This document shows, piece by piece, positions 1-8,248 of a stretch of 64,000 bases of DNA (within the stretch, counting starts at the first letter, position 1; every line of letters starts with the position of its first letter). The notes beneath the pieces are model-generated. The model did not search any database. It had not been told where the DNA came from and saw only the letters and a program-made list of their open reading frames with translations. Position numbers and translations under genes: made by a program. Origin of the DNA: a bacterium M00.F.Ca.ET.205.01.1.1 (GTDB lineage: Bacteria; Pseudomonadota; Alphaproteobacteria; Rhizobiales; Rhizobiaceae); contig SRUQ01000001.1 of the NCBI GenBank assembly GCA_004791255.1, positions 310,001 through 374,000 on the forward strand, given 5' to 3'.

Positions 1-59
1 TCGGCGGGGTCAAGCGTTTCCTCGGCCACTAGGCCGAGCTGTTCGTGCGCGATGTCCAT
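1..59 (-). CDS. Partial CDS at window edge, unknown function
   Basis: An ATG on the minus strand at 59 opens a frame that runs off the window start; the visible N-terminus reads MDIAHEQLGLVAEETLDPA. It lies 12 bp after the cysteine synthase stop and has a GGGGGA purine stretch just upstream, so it may be the next gene of the same transcript. Only 19 codons are visible and I do not recognise the family. Confidence 0.45.
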   Translation of the reverse strand, partial: MDIAHEQLGLVAEETLDPA

Positions 60-71
60 GATGATCCCCCA

Positions 72-1163
72 TCAAGCCGCCGGGAACTGGCAGCCGGGCG
101 TCGAGCGCGACAGCGCCATCTCGTCGGCGTCCATCTCGGTCTCGATGCCGTCGAACAGCGGCGTCGTCATGTAGCGTTCGCCGGTATCGGGCAGCATGCA
201 CAGGATCACCGATCCGGCCGGCGCCGTCTCCGCGACCTGACGCGCCACGGCGAAGGTGGCGCCGCCGGAAATGCCGGTGAAGATGCCCTCCTGGCGAGCC
301 AGCGCCCGCGCCCATTTGATGCCTTCGGGTCCCGCGACCGGCATGACCTCGTCATAGAGGCTGGCGTCGATCGCTTCCTGCAGGACGTTGGGGATGAAAT
401 CCGGCGTCCAGCCCTGCACGGGGTGCGGCTCGAAGGCCGGATGGGTGGCTGCGGGCGCGCCATCGGCGCCGCGCTGCTGCCCCTTGCCGCTGCCGATCAG
501 CTGGGCGTTCGCTGGTTCGGACAGCACGATGCGGGTCTCCGGCCGCTCGCGGCGCAGCACGCGCGCCACGCCAACCACCGTGCCGCCGGTGCCATAACCG
601 GTGACGAAGCAGTCGAGCCGCGAGTCCGCAAAGTCGTTAATGATTTCGCGCGCGGTCGTCGCTTCATGGATGGCGGCATTGGCCGCGGTCTCGAACTGGC
701 GGGCGAGGAACCAGCCATTGGCCTCGGCCAGCTCGACCGCCTTCTTGTACATGCCAAAGCCCTTTTCGGAGCGCGGCGTCAGCACCACCTTGGCGCCCAG
801 CACACGCATCAGCTTGCGGCGCTCGACCGAGAAGCTGTCCGCCATGGTGACGACCAGCGGATAGCCCTTCTGCGCGCAGACCATGGCGAGGCCAATGCCG
901 GTGTTGCCGCTGGTCGCTTCGACGACCGTCTGGCCCGGCCTCAGCGCGCCGCTGCGCTCGCCTTCCTCGATGATGTTAAGCGCCAGCCTGTCCTTCACCG
1001 AAGCGGCCGGGTTGAAGAACTCGGCCTTGACGTAGATCGTCGCATGGGCCGGCCCCAGATTGTTGATGCGGATCACCGGCGTGTCGCCGACGGTGTCGAG
1101 AATGCTGTCGAACAGGCGCCCGCGTCCTGCCGTGGTTCTGATCTTGCGTTGCTGCAGCATCAT
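72..1163 (-). CDS. cysK: Cysteine synthase (O-acetylserine sulfhydrylase)
   Basis: PLP-dependent fold-type II enzyme joining O-acetylserine and sulfide to make cysteine in the cytoplasm. The motif NPAASVKDR carries the PLP lysine (near residue 58), EATSGNTGIGLA is the substrate/phosphate loop, and GTGGTVVGVARVL is the PLP phosphate loop. The 363 residues exceed the usual 310-330, mostly through an insert after the NAQLIGSGKG region (about residues 225-255) and a C-terminal tail. The ATG at 1163 has an AGGAG ribosome site five bases upstream. It is divergent from the SARP-type regulator across about 170 bp, which must hold both promoters. A cysteine-synthase-like or cystathionine beta-synthase-like paralog with another acceptor cannot be excluded. 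Confidence 0.9.
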   Translation of the reverse strand: MMLQQRKIRTTAGRGRLFDSILDTVGDTPVIRINNLGPAHATIYVKAEFFNPAASVKDRLALNIIEEGERSGALRPGQTVVEATSGNTGIGLAMVCAQKGYPLVVTMADSFSVERRKLMRVLGAKVVLTPRSEKGFGMYKKAVELAEANGWFLARQFETAANAAIHEATTAREIINDFADSRLDCFVTGYGTGGTVVGVARVLRRERPETRIVLSEPANAQLIGSGKGQQRGADGAPAATHPAFEPHPVQGWTPDFIPNVLQEAIDASLYDEVMPVAGPEGIKWARALARQEGIFTGISGGATFAVARQVAETAPAGSVILCMLPDTGERYMTTPLFDGIETEMDADEMALSRSTPGCQFPAA

Positions 1164-1336
1164 TGATCTCCTCGGATGTCGTCCTGGTTGTCATCACAGG
1201 CCGGTTACAAACCGGCGGGTTGGGCGGCGAGGTTTCGAGACCTTGCCGCGGTATGACGTGCCGCTGATACGGCAGAGGCCGCATCCGGCGCGAAAGTTCG
1301 CCAGCCGATGCGCCGTGTCGGATCCGGTGATAAAGT

Positions 1337-3397
1337 ATGGACCGACAGGCCAGCGTGGGAGCAGGCGTGGAAACCGACGTGGAATCCGTACGGGCAAGGT
1401 TGGACGGCGAGATGCCGAAGCTGTCCGTGCGCCTGCTCGGGACACTGGCGGTCACGCGCAACCGACAGCCGGTGGCACTGCCGGCGTCGCGCAAGCTGCG
1501 GGCGCTGTTCGGCTATCTGGCGCTGGCGCCGCAGCCGGTCGGGCGCTCGCGGCTGTGCGAGCTTTTGTGGGACGTGCCGAACGATCCCCGTGGCGAACTG
1601 CGCTGGTGCCTGAGCAAGCTGCGCGCCGCTCTCGACGCGCCGGATCGGCGCCGGGTCGTGACACAGGGCGACACGGTGGCCCTCGATCTCGGCGATTGCG
1701 CTGTCGATGCGCTGGAGGTCAGCAGCGCCGGCGTCGAGGGTATTGCCACGCTTGGTGTCGAGCGCCTGCGGGCGCTGGCGAAACTGTTTGCCGGCGATTT
1801 CCTTGACCGGCTGGAGCTCGAGCGCAGTCCGCTTTTCAACAGCTGGCTGACGGCGCAGCGCCGTCGCTTCGGCACCTGGCACGCGGCCGTGCTGGAACGG
1901 CTTGTCGAGACCTTGCCGGCGGATGGCGACGAGGCCATCGGCCATCTCGACAGCTGGTTGGAACTGGCGCCGTTCGAGGCGCGCGCGCATCAGGCGCTGC
2001 TGGCCAGCCTGGTGCGGCGTGGCGAAATCGGCGCGGCCGAGCAGCATCTGGCGGCGGCGCAACAATTGTTTCAGTCGGAAGGACTGGATTTCGCGCCGCT
2101 TCGCGCGGCCTGGCAGGCGATCCGCGAGCAACGGCCGAACGGCCCGCTCAGGCGGCAGCCGGCCTTGTCCACAGTATCGCAGCCGGTGGCCATGTCCGGA
2201 AATGCCGATACTGTCGAACCGAGCCACGCTTCGCTGGCGGTGATGCCATTTGTCGGGGAAAGCGGGGCGCGCGGCGGGCTGGCCGACGGCCTCACCCACG
2301 ACATCATCACCAGGCTGGCCAAGCTTCGCGATTTCTTCGTCATCGCGCGCGGATCGGTGTTTGCGCTGGCCGAGGAGGGCGTCGCCCCGGAGGAAGCCGG
2401 CCGCCGGCTGAAGGTCGACTATGTCGCCACCGGCGCGGTGCGCAGCCAGGCCGAACAACTAATCGTCAACGTCGAGTTGGTCGAGGTGCGCACGGCGCGG
2501 ATCGTCTGGGCCGAGACGTTCGAGCACCGGCCGGACGACCTCTTCGCCGTGCTTGACGATATCGGCAACAGCATCGTCTCGTCGATCTCGGCCGAGATCG
2601 AAACGGTCGAACGCAACCGCGCCATGCTGAAGGCGCCCAATTCGCTCAACGCCTGGGAAGCCTACCATCGCGGCCTCTGGCACATGTACCGCTTTACCCA
2701 GGCCGAGAACGAGCAGGCGCGAACCTTCTTCGCCAGGGCCGTGCAGATCGACCCCACCTTCGCCCGCGCCTATGCCGGCCTATCCTTCACCCATTGGCAA
2801 AGCGCCTTCCAGCGCTGGGGCGACCGTGACCGCGAAAGCGCGCTCGCCTATGAGAGCGCCGGGCACAGCCTGCTGGTCGACGATCACAATCCGGCCGCGC
2901 ACTGGGCGATGGGCCGCGCCTTGTGGCTGCGCGGCGAACAGGACGGTTCGCTGCTGGAGCTGGAGCGGGCGGTGGATCTCAGCCCGAATTTCGCGCTCGG
3001 CCACTACGCGCTGTCCTTCGTCCACTCGCAGTCGGGCGACCCGCAAGCGGCGATAAGCTCCTCCGACCATTCGCGTCATCTCAGCCCCTTCGATCCGCTG
3101 CTGTTCGGCATGCTGGGGGCGCGGGCGATGTCGCATGTGCGGCTCGGCCAGTTCGAGGAAGCGGCGCAATGGGCGCTGAAAGCGGCGGCGCGGCCCAATG
3201 CGCACGCCATCATCCTGGCGATCGCCGCGCACTGCCTGGCGCTGGCCGGGCGGCTCGACGAGGCGCGCGGCTTTGCCGCCGCCATCCGCAGGACCTTGCC
3301 GGATTATCGCGCCGACGATTTCATCGGCACTTTCCGCTTCGACCCGGACGCCGAGGCGCTGTTCCGGCAGGGCGCGCGGCGGATCGGCCTGAACTGA
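1337..3397 (+). CDS. SARP/BTAD-type transcriptional regulator with TolB-like and TPR regions
   Basis: Multidomain cytoplasmic regulator of 686 residues. Residues about 28-110 form an OmpR-like winged helix starting at KLSVRLLGTLAV, followed by a BTAD-like helical domain (about 120-265). Residues about 290-430 begin SLAVMPFVGES and contain YVATGAVRSQ, as in TolB/adenylate-cyclase-associated N-terminal domains. The remainder is TPR-like repeats (AYAGLSFTHWQSA, HYALSFVHSQSGD). This architecture is common in rhizobial regulators of unknown target. It is divergent from cysK, which makes a sulfur-related role possible but unproven. The start is uncertain: the ATG at 1337 has a GGTGA upstream, while an in-frame ATG at 1412 (MPKLSVRLLG) gives a more family-like N-terminus. 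Confidence 0.8.
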   Translation: MDRQASVGAGVETDVESVRARLDGEMPKLSVRLLGTLAVTRNRQPVALPASRKLRALFGYLALAPQPVGRSRLCELLWDVPNDPRGELRWCLSKLRAALDAPDRRRVVTQGDTVALDLGDCAVDALEVSSAGVEGIATLGVERLRALAKLFAGDFLDRLELERSPLFNSWLTAQRRRFGTWHAAVLERLVETLPADGDEAIGHLDSWLELAPFEARAHQALLASLVRRGEIGAAEQHLAAAQQLFQSEGLDFAPLRAAWQAIREQRPNGPLRRQPALSTVSQPVAMSGNADTVEPSHASLAVMPFVGESGARGGLADGLTHDIITRLAKLRDFFVIARGSVFALAEEGVAPEEAGRRLKVDYVATGAVRSQAEQLIVNVELVEVRTARIVWAETFEHRPDDLFAVLDDIGNSIVSSISAEIETVERNRAMLKAPNSLNAWEAYHRGLWHMYRFTQAENEQARTFFARAVQIDPTFARAYAGLSFTHWQSAFQRWGDRDRESALAYESAGHSLLVDDHNPAAHWAMGRALWLRGEQDGSLLELERAVDLSPNFALGHYALSFVHSQSGDPQAAISSSDHSRHLSPFDPLLFGMLGARAMSHVRLGQFEEAAQWALKAAARPNAHAIILAIAAHCLALAGRLDEARGFAAAIRRTLPDYRADDFIGTFRFDPDAEALFRQGARRIGLN

Positions 3398-3494
3398 AGC
3401 CGGGCCTGAATTGCGGGGTTAACGAAATCGGAAGGAGTTGCTTAACCGTTCACCGCTATGTGACGCGCGGGGGGTCCATGGCAGAGTGAGTAAG

Positions 3495-3671
3495 ATGAGC
3501 GACAGCCCCGAGAAGCGCAGCGAATGGCGCGCCATTTTTTATGTGCAAGCCCGCGTCGCCATTCTGTTCGTGCCGGTGGTTGCCAGCCTGCTGATCATCG
3601 CCGCCCTTGCCGGCAACGACCGCAAATCCGTTCCCGATGTCGACCGGACCGTGACCGGATCGGTGCGGTAA
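3495..3671 (+). CDS. Small single-pass membrane protein, hypothetical
   Basis: 58 codons starting MSDSPEKRSEWRA. One strong hydrophobic segment (residues about 20-39, VAILFVPVVASLLIIAALAG) lies between polar ends, suggesting one inner-membrane helix. The ATG at 3495 follows a GAGTAAG purine stretch. It stands about 100 bp after the SARP gene on the same strand and converges on the UBP zinc-finger gene. I do not recognise a family. Its polar termini and clean hydrophobic core make it more convincing than chance. Confidence 0.5.
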   Translation: MSDSPEKRSEWRAIFYVQARVAILFVPVVASLLIIAALAGNDRKSVPDVDRTVTGSVR

Positions 3672-3684
3672 GCCACTTCCAGCT

Positions 3685-3993
3685 TCAATAAAAGCGCGGG
3701 ATCGGGCCGTTCTGCGGCGTCGTGCGGTCGCCAAGGTCGAGGAAGACCTCGTCGACATAGCACCAGCCCCAGCCTTCCGGCGGATCGTAACCCTCGATGA
3801 CCGGATGGCTGGTGGCATGAAAATGCTTGGTGGCGTGGCGGTTGGGCGAGTCGTCGCAGCAGCCGACATGGCCGCAGGTGCGGCAGAGCCTGAGATGCAC
3901 CCACCACGAGCCGCTCTTCAGGCATTCCTCGCAGCCGAGCGCGCTCGGCGTCACGTCCTTGACGCCAGCCGCATGCTTGCATTCATCCGCCAT
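3685..3993 (-). CDS. UBP-type zinc finger protein
   Basis: A 102-residue stand-alone ZnF-UBP domain. Zinc ligands are visible in order: C and H near the start (ECKH), GCEECLKSG, LCRTCGHVGCCD, then H residues in NRHATKHFHATSHPVI. In eukaryotes this fold binds ubiquitin C-termini. In bacteria it occurs as small proteins of unknown role. The ATG at 3993 is preferred over the GTG at 3996 because AGGAG sits six bases upstream of it. The gene is followed upstream on the same strand by the cNMP/thioredoxin-reductase-like gene, a pairing I recall from other Proteobacteria, which hints at a redox function. Confidence 0.85.
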   Translation of the reverse strand: MADECKHAAGVKDVTPSALGCEECLKSGSWWVHLRLCRTCGHVGCCDDSPNRHATKHFHATSHPVIEGYDPPEGWGWCYVDEVFLDLGDRTTPQNGPIPRFY

Positions 3994-4019
3994 CACATTC
4001 TCCTGGCCAGTCGAGGCTC

Positions 4020-4070
4020 GACTATTCCTTGCGGAAAACCCTTACGTGGTTTTCCGGGGATTGCTCTCCC
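4020..4070. repeat. Short palindromic intergenic element (GGAAAACC/GGTTTTCC type)
   Basis: An imperfect hairpin with arms GGAAAACC and GGTTTTCC and the end GGATTGCTC. It resembles the elements at 8920-8968, 36538-36590 and 44607-44686, which share the core CGGAAAACCG and the end ATTGCTC. Here it overlaps the stop of the adjacent flavoenzyme gene and supplies its last codons. Confidence 0.6.
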
Positions 4071-5736
4071 TGGCGTTGCTGCCGTCCTGCCCAAGATAGG
4101 CATGCAGAGCGGCGACCACCTGGGCGCCCTCGCCGACGGCCGCCGCGACGCGCTTGACCGAGCCGCAACGCACGTCGCCAATGGCGAACACGCCGCCGCG
4201 GCTGGTCTCCATCACACCATGCGCGGAGCCCAGGTCCGATCCGGTGCGGATGAAACCCTTGGCGTCCAGCGCCACATCGCACTCAGCCAGCCAGTCGGTG
4301 TTGGGGTCGGCGCCGATGAACAGGAAGAGATGGCGGACCGGCCGCGTCGTCTCCACCCCGCTCGCCCGATCGCGCCAGCGGACAGAGGCAAGATTGCCCG
4401 CCTCGCCCTCCAGCGCCTCGATTTCGGTCCCGGTCAGCACCTCGATGTTCGGCTGCGCCCTGATGCGCTCGACCAGATAGCGCGACATCGAGGCTTCGAG
4501 GCTGCCGCCGCGCACCAGCAGCGCCACCTTGCCCACCTGGCTGGCCAGATAGACGGCCGCCTGCCCGGCCGAATTGCCGGCACCGACCAGCGCCACCTCC
4601 TGGCCCTGGCAAAGCCGCGCTTCGATCGGCGAGGCCCAATAGTGCACGCATGTGCCCTCGAACTCAGCCAGGTTGGCGACGTCGAGGCGGCGATAGCGCG
4701 CGCCGCTGGCGATCACCACGCTGCGCGTGCGTACCGTCTCGCCGTCGCCGACATCGAGCACATAGCGGGCGCCCGAATTGTCGGCCGCGGCGCTCAACAG
4801 TTTCGCCTCGTCCGGGATCACCATTTCGACGCCGAATTTCTGCGCCTGGTTGTAGGCGCGCGCCATCAGCGCCATGCCGGTAATGCCGGTCGGGAAGCCG
4901 AGATAGTTCTCGATGCGCGCCGAAGCGCCGGCCTGGCCGCCGAAGGCGCGACAGTCGAGCACGATGGTCGACAGCCCTTCGGAGGCCGCGTAGACGGCGG
5001 CCGCCAGCCCCGCCGGCCCGGCGCCGACAATGGCGACGTCATAGACCGTATCGGCGTCGATCGGCCTGAGCAGGCCGATGCAGCGGGCGAGGTCTTTTTC
5101 CCTGGGGTTCATCAGCAGCCTGCCGCTCGGGCACAGCACGACCGGCAGATGGTGAGGATCGACGGCGAAGCGTTCGACCATGGTCTTGGCACAGGGGTCG
5201 CTGTCGGAATCCAGCACCCGGTGCGGTTGGCCGCTGCGGGCCAGGAAGCCTTGCAGGCGCAGCACGTCGCCATTGCCCTGCGGCCCGATGATGATCGGCC
5301 CGCTGGTGGCGCTTTCCAGCAGCCCGACGCGGCGCAGGATCAGCGCCCGCATGATGCGCTCGCCGAGATTGGCCTCCTGCACCATCAGGTCGCGCACACG
5401 CTGCGACGGGATGACAAACGCCTCGACCGGTTCGGCGGCCTCGGCATTGACCAGCGAAGGCCGGGACGAAAGTTGCGCCAGCTCGCCGACGAAGCTGCCC
5501 GGACCGTGGGTGACGATCGTCTCGCGCCGGCCAAAGCCATCCTGGGTGATGTCGACCTTGCCCGACAGGATGACGATCAGCCCCGGCGCCACATCGCCGG
5601 CCCTGAAAATATGCTCGCCGGCGGCATAGGCGCTGGCCTCGCCGAACCGGCGCATGCGCTCGATGTCCGCCTCGGCCAGCGCAGGAAAGGCCTGGTCGCG
5701 ACGGGCGCCGAAGATTGCAGTGGCGGATTGAGACAT
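4042..5736 (-). CDS. cNMP-binding domain fused to thioredoxin-reductase-like FAD oxidoreductase
   Basis: 564 residues in three parts. Residues about 15-135 are a Crp/cNMP-binding domain (GEHIFRAGDVAPGLIVILSG). Residues about 145-245 look like a thioredoxin-fold segment (DPCAKTMVERF, LPVVLCPSGR). Residues about 260-555 are a thioredoxin-reductase-like flavoprotein with FAD motif VAIVGAGPAGLAAAVYA, AFGGQAGAS, NAD(P)H motif VALVGAGNSAGQAAVYL and GVFAIGDVR. The CxxC redox pair that precedes the second nucleotide motif in classical TrxB is absent: the site reads GTCVHYWAS. It therefore need not act as a thioredoxin reductase, and the cyclic nucleotide suggests allosteric control. The last residues (SNPRKTT) derive from a palindromic repeat. 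Confidence 0.85.
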   Translation of the reverse strand: MSQSATAIFGARRDQAFPALAEADIERMRRFGEASAYAAGEHIFRAGDVAPGLIVILSGKVDITQDGFGRRETIVTHGPGSFVGELAQLSSRPSLVNAEAAEPVEAFVIPSQRVRDLMVQEANLGERIMRALILRRVGLLESATSGPIIIGPQGNGDVLRLQGFLARSGQPHRVLDSDSDPCAKTMVERFAVDPHHLPVVLCPSGRLLMNPREKDLARCIGLLRPIDADTVYDVAIVGAGPAGLAAAVYAASEGLSTIVLDCRAFGGQAGASARIENYLGFPTGITGMALMARAYNQAQKFGVEMVIPDEAKLLSAAADNSGARYVLDVGDGETVRTRSVVIASGARYRRLDVANLAEFEGTCVHYWASPIEARLCQGQEVALVGAGNSAGQAAVYLASQVGKVALLVRGGSLEASMSRYLVERIRAQPNIEVLTGTEIEALEGEAGNLASVRWRDRASGVETTRPVRHLFLFIGADPNTDWLAECDVALDAKGFIRTGSDLGSAHGVMETSRGGVFAIGDVRCGSVKRVAAAVGEGAQVVAALHAYLGQDGSNARESNPRKTT

Positions 5737-5926
5737 GGTTGCGAGCGTAGCGAAGCGTTCGCGCAGTTTGAAGCGGTTTGTTCGGTGACTGGCCAGGAGG
5801 GGAGGTTAGCGTAAACAAAAAGCCCGAACGAACCGGCCTTCTCCGGCCGCACTTAGGACGGGTCGCTACCGCCGACCCGCACCGTCGGCCGAAAGTCTCG
5901 ATCTATTCCATGAAACATTTGCCGCT

Positions 5927-6337
5927 TCAGGTCTCTGGCGTGTAGGCGATTTTCTCGCCGTCTTCCTTCACGACGTCCCGCACGGGTTTGTCGAGCAGAG
6001 GCAGCACCGCTTCGGAAGGTCGGCAAAGGCGCGTGCCTTTTGGCGTTTCGACAATCGGCCGGTTCATGAGGACCGGGTGCGCGAGCATGAAGTCGATCAG
6101 CTCGTCCTCGCTCCATTTCGCGTCAGCCAGGCCCAGATCGGCATAGGGCGTGCCCTTCTCGCGCAGCAGCGCCCGCGCGGGCATGTCCATGGCCTTGAGC
6201 AATGCGATGAGGCGCGGCCGTGAGGGCGGACTTTTCAGATACTCGATGACAACCGGCGTTTCGCCGCTCGCCTCGATGAGAGCCAGGGTGTTGCGCGACG
6301 TGCCGCAATCGGGGTTGTGGTAGATGGTGACAGTCAT
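5927..6337 (-). CDS. arsC: Arsenate reductase (glutaredoxin-coupled)
   Basis: 136 residues, the usual length for the ArsC/Spx-fold family. The catalytic cysteine is in HNPDCGTSRNTL (Cys11) and the arginine-containing NRPIVETPKGTRLCRP segment matches the family active site. It reduces arsenate to arsenite using glutathione and glutaredoxin in the cytosol. The start at 6337 overlaps the aquaglyceroporin stop as ATGA, so it is the third gene of a translationally coupled arsR-aqpS-arsC operon. No arsH follows; the next gene downstream is the unrelated flavoenzyme. Confidence 0.93.
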   Translation of the reverse strand: MTVTIYHNPDCGTSRNTLALIEASGETPVVIEYLKSPPSRPRLIALLKAMDMPARALLREKGTPYADLGLADAKWSEDELIDFMLAHPVLMNRPIVETPKGTRLCRPSEAVLPLLDKPVRDVVKEDGEKIAYTPET

Positions 6338-7023
6338 GGCCCTGCCCTTTCGGTTTGTGCGATGCCCGGCGACAGCAGCCAGCTCATCGCGCCGGCGGCA
6401 ACGAGTGCGCCGGCCAGTTCGGCGACGATGAACCCGGGAAGGTCGGCCGGCCGGATGCCCGAAAAGCTGTTGGTCAGGGAACGCGCCACGGCAACAGCCG
6501 GATTGGCAAATGACGTCGATGCCGTGAACCAGTACGCGGCCGTGACGTAAAGACCGACCAACCAGGGAACGGCTTTGTGCTCGAACCGCAGGCCTGCCAG
6601 GATGACGGCGACCAGGCCGAAGGTCGCGACCCCTTCGGAGAGCCATTGGGCTTCGCCTGTGCGTATGTGCGCGGACGCTTGGATGAGCGCCTGGCCGAAC
6701 ATTGCGTGCGCAGCTACCGTACCGACGATGCCGCCGAGAATTTGTGCGGCGATGTAGAAACCGACTCGGCCCGGCGACAGCTGCCGCAACGCTGCGAAAA
6801 CAAGCGTGACCGCTGGATTGAAATGAGCCCCGGAAATCGGGCCGAGGATGGTGATCAGCACCACCAGAATGCCCCCTGTCGGTAAAGTATTGCCCAGCAA
6901 GGCCACGGCTTTGTCCGCCGTCAGCGTCTCGGCCATGATGCCGGAGCCGACCACTGTGGCGACTAGAAAAGCAGTGCCGAGAGCCTCCGCCGCCAAACGG
7001 CGTGACACGCTGTATTCAGGCAT
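6334..7023 (-). CDS. aqpS: Aquaglyceroporin (arsenite channel)
   Basis: MIP-family channel of 229 residues with six hydrophobic segments and both NPA boxes (HFNPAVTLVFA and FANPAVAVARS). In Sinorhizobium meliloti the homologous AqpS in an arsR-aqpS-arsC operon lets arsenite made by ArsC leave the cell down its gradient, in place of an ArsB or Acr3 pump. The ATG at 7023 is chosen because AGGGG lies about eight bases upstream; it overlaps the arsR stop by 8 bp. The GTG/ATG further upstream would give an extra MCRIGGGL. No arsenite efflux pump is present in the window. Confidence 0.9.
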   Translation of the reverse strand: MPEYSVSRRLAAEALGTAFLVATVVGSGIMAETLTADKAVALLGNTLPTGGILVVLITILGPISGAHFNPAVTLVFAALRQLSPGRVGFYIAAQILGGIVGTVAAHAMFGQALIQASAHIRTGEAQWLSEGVATFGLVAVILAGLRFEHKAVPWLVGLYVTAAYWFTASTSFANPAVAVARSLTNSFSGIRPADLPGFIVAELAGALVAAGAMSWLLSPGIAQTERAGP

Positions 7024-7369
7024 CAGCCCGCCCCCTATCCGGCACACAACATGTCGGGTCGAGCGCCGGCGAGCAGATTTCCGGTCGGCCGGAGCAGCAA
7101 TCCTCCATCAGGAACCGGACAAGGCCGGTCAGTGCGTCATATTCGGCGCTGTAGACAATCGAGCGGGAATCCCGCCGCGCGGCGACGAGGCCGGCGCGTT
7201 CGAGTTCCTTCAGATGAAAGCTGACATTGGAGGCCGAGACTTCCACCTGTTCGGCAAGGGCGCCGGCGGCAATGCCGTCGGGGCCTGCGATCACCAGCAG
7301 CCGCAGGAGCCGCAGGCGCGTTTCCTGCGACAGCGCCCCGAACGCGGAAAGGGCTTGACGTTCATCCAT
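7016..7369 (-). CDS. arsR: ArsR-family metalloregulator
   Basis: 117 residues with the winged-helix core LSQETRLRLLRLLV and recognition helix SASNVSFHLKELERAGLV. There is no ELCVCDL-type site in the alpha-3 helix. Instead cysteines cluster at the C-terminus (MEDCCSGRPEIC, PTCC), a layout expected to bind As(III) at a C-terminal site. It should repress its own operon and probably the divergent gene at 7412, since only 42 bp separate the two starts. Confidence 0.9.
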   Translation of the reverse strand: MDERQALSAFGALSQETRLRLLRLLVIAGPDGIAAGALAEQVEVSASNVSFHLKELERAGLVAARRDSRSIVYSAEYDALTGLVRFLMEDCCSGRPEICSPALDPTCCVPDRGRADA

Positions 7370-7411
7370 ATTTCAACAATCCTAAAAGTATCGAAATGTG
7401 GGTTATCGCAG
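7370..7411. promoter_or_regulatory. Divergent ars promoter with inverted repeat
   Basis: The 42 bp between arsR and the divergent Cys-rich gene are AT-rich relative to their surroundings. They contain the interrupted inverted repeat ATTTC (7370-7374) and GAAAT (7393-7397), the expected layout for an ArsR dimer site covering both promoters. Assignment to ArsR is inference. Confidence 0.45.
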
Positions 7412-7951
7412 ATGCTCGCTTCTGACAACACCGAAGTTGACCGTGCCGCGATACTCGACTTGACCGACATCACCATTGAGGGCCTGCTCGGATTCCTGGC
7501 GGGCCACAAGGAAATGCCCTTGGTGTTTTTCTACGGTGGTCGCGCCGTGCAGCCCGGCTATCACGTCACCGAAGTGAAGGCCGGCCAGTTCGCCGCCCTC
7601 GATTGCGGCGCCAATGCCGAGTCCTGGTCGGAGATCTTTGTACAGCTGTGGGATGTGAACGAGGACAGCACCTATATGCCGGCCGCCAAATTCTCAGCCA
7701 TCATCCGCAAGGTAACCGAGCATGTCGGGCTCGACCATGCGGCCAAACTCACCTTCGAAGTCAGCGACGGTGTGCGGCCCATGCAGCTCTATCGTGCCGC
7801 CCTTCCCGAAATTGTGGCCGGCGCCGTGCATGTCGAATTGTCGCCGCGGCCAGCGAGTTGCAAGCCGCGCGACCGGTGGCTTGAGGAGCAAAACAAGGTC
7901 GACGTATCATGCTGCGGACCGGCAAGTGGCGGCAAACCATGCTGCGGCTAA
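7412..7951 (+). CDS. Cys-rich-tailed conserved protein divergent from arsR (DUF6428-like)
   Basis: 179 residues. The N-terminus LDLTDITIEGLLGFLAGHKEMPLVFFYGG leads into a compact alpha/beta domain. The tail VDVSCCGPASGGKPCCG holds two CC pairs, reminiscent of the Cys clusters in ArsR and other thiophilic-metal binders. I recall such proteins being grouped as DUF6428 next to arsR genes, but cannot verify this here. The ATG at 7412 is the first in the frame after the short divergent promoter. A role in arsenic binding, sequestration or sensing is inferred from position and the Cys tail only. Confidence 0.7.
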   Translation: MLASDNTEVDRAAILDLTDITIEGLLGFLAGHKEMPLVFFYGGRAVQPGYHVTEVKAGQFAALDCGANAESWSEIFVQLWDVNEDSTYMPAAKFSAIIRKVTEHVGLDHAAKLTFEVSDGVRPMQLYRAALPEIVAGAVHVELSPRPASCKPRDRWLEEQNKVDVSCCGPASGGKPCCG

Positions 7952-7961
7952 GGACCACAAG

Positions 7962-7998
7962 CAAAGAAAAAGCCCGGACGAACCGGGCTTTTTCTTTG
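7962..7998. terminator. Bidirectional intrinsic terminator
   Basis: A perfect 16-bp stem (7962-7977 with 7983-7998, five-base loop) built around AGCCCGG/CCGGGCT and flanked by A-rich and T-rich arms. It can stop transcription from the plus-strand Cys-rich gene and from the minus-strand tRNA. Confidence 0.9.
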
Positions 7999-8034
7999 AG
8001 TCTCTGAACCGTCGAATGGTTCGAAACGGGAATT

Positions 8035-8119
8035 TGGTGCCCAGAAGAGGACTCGAACCTCCACTCCTTGCGGAACACGGACCTGAACCGTGCGCGTCTA
8101 CCAATTCCGCCATCTGGGC
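8035..8119 (-). tRNA. tRNA-Leu (anticodon CAG)
   Basis: Read on the minus strand, the gene starts GCCCAGATGGCGGAATTGG and ends TTCTGGGCACCA. The acceptor arms GCCCAGA/TCTGGGC pair fully. The anticodon stem CACGG/CCGTG encloses the loop TTCAGGT, giving CAG. A long variable arm (class II) and the T-loop GGTTCGAGTCC are present. CCA is encoded. The bidirectional terminator lies just beyond its 3' end. Confidence 0.96.
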
Positions 8120-8248
8120 TGGTGCGGGCTCATGTAAGCGGGCAAGCGATGGCTGTCAACGCGCTTTTTGGAACATCCGGTCAAAAGCCTGGATGCAGGC
8201 TTTCGACAGCTCTCATGTTCCAACCGGCGCCCGCCGCTTGCCGGCGCC

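Noticed and set aside
3805..5814. A 669-codon open frame on the plus strand
   Set aside because: It is the antisense shadow of the cNMP/TrxR-like gene; its product is rich in Arg/His/Ala without any family motif, as expected in GC-rich DNA.
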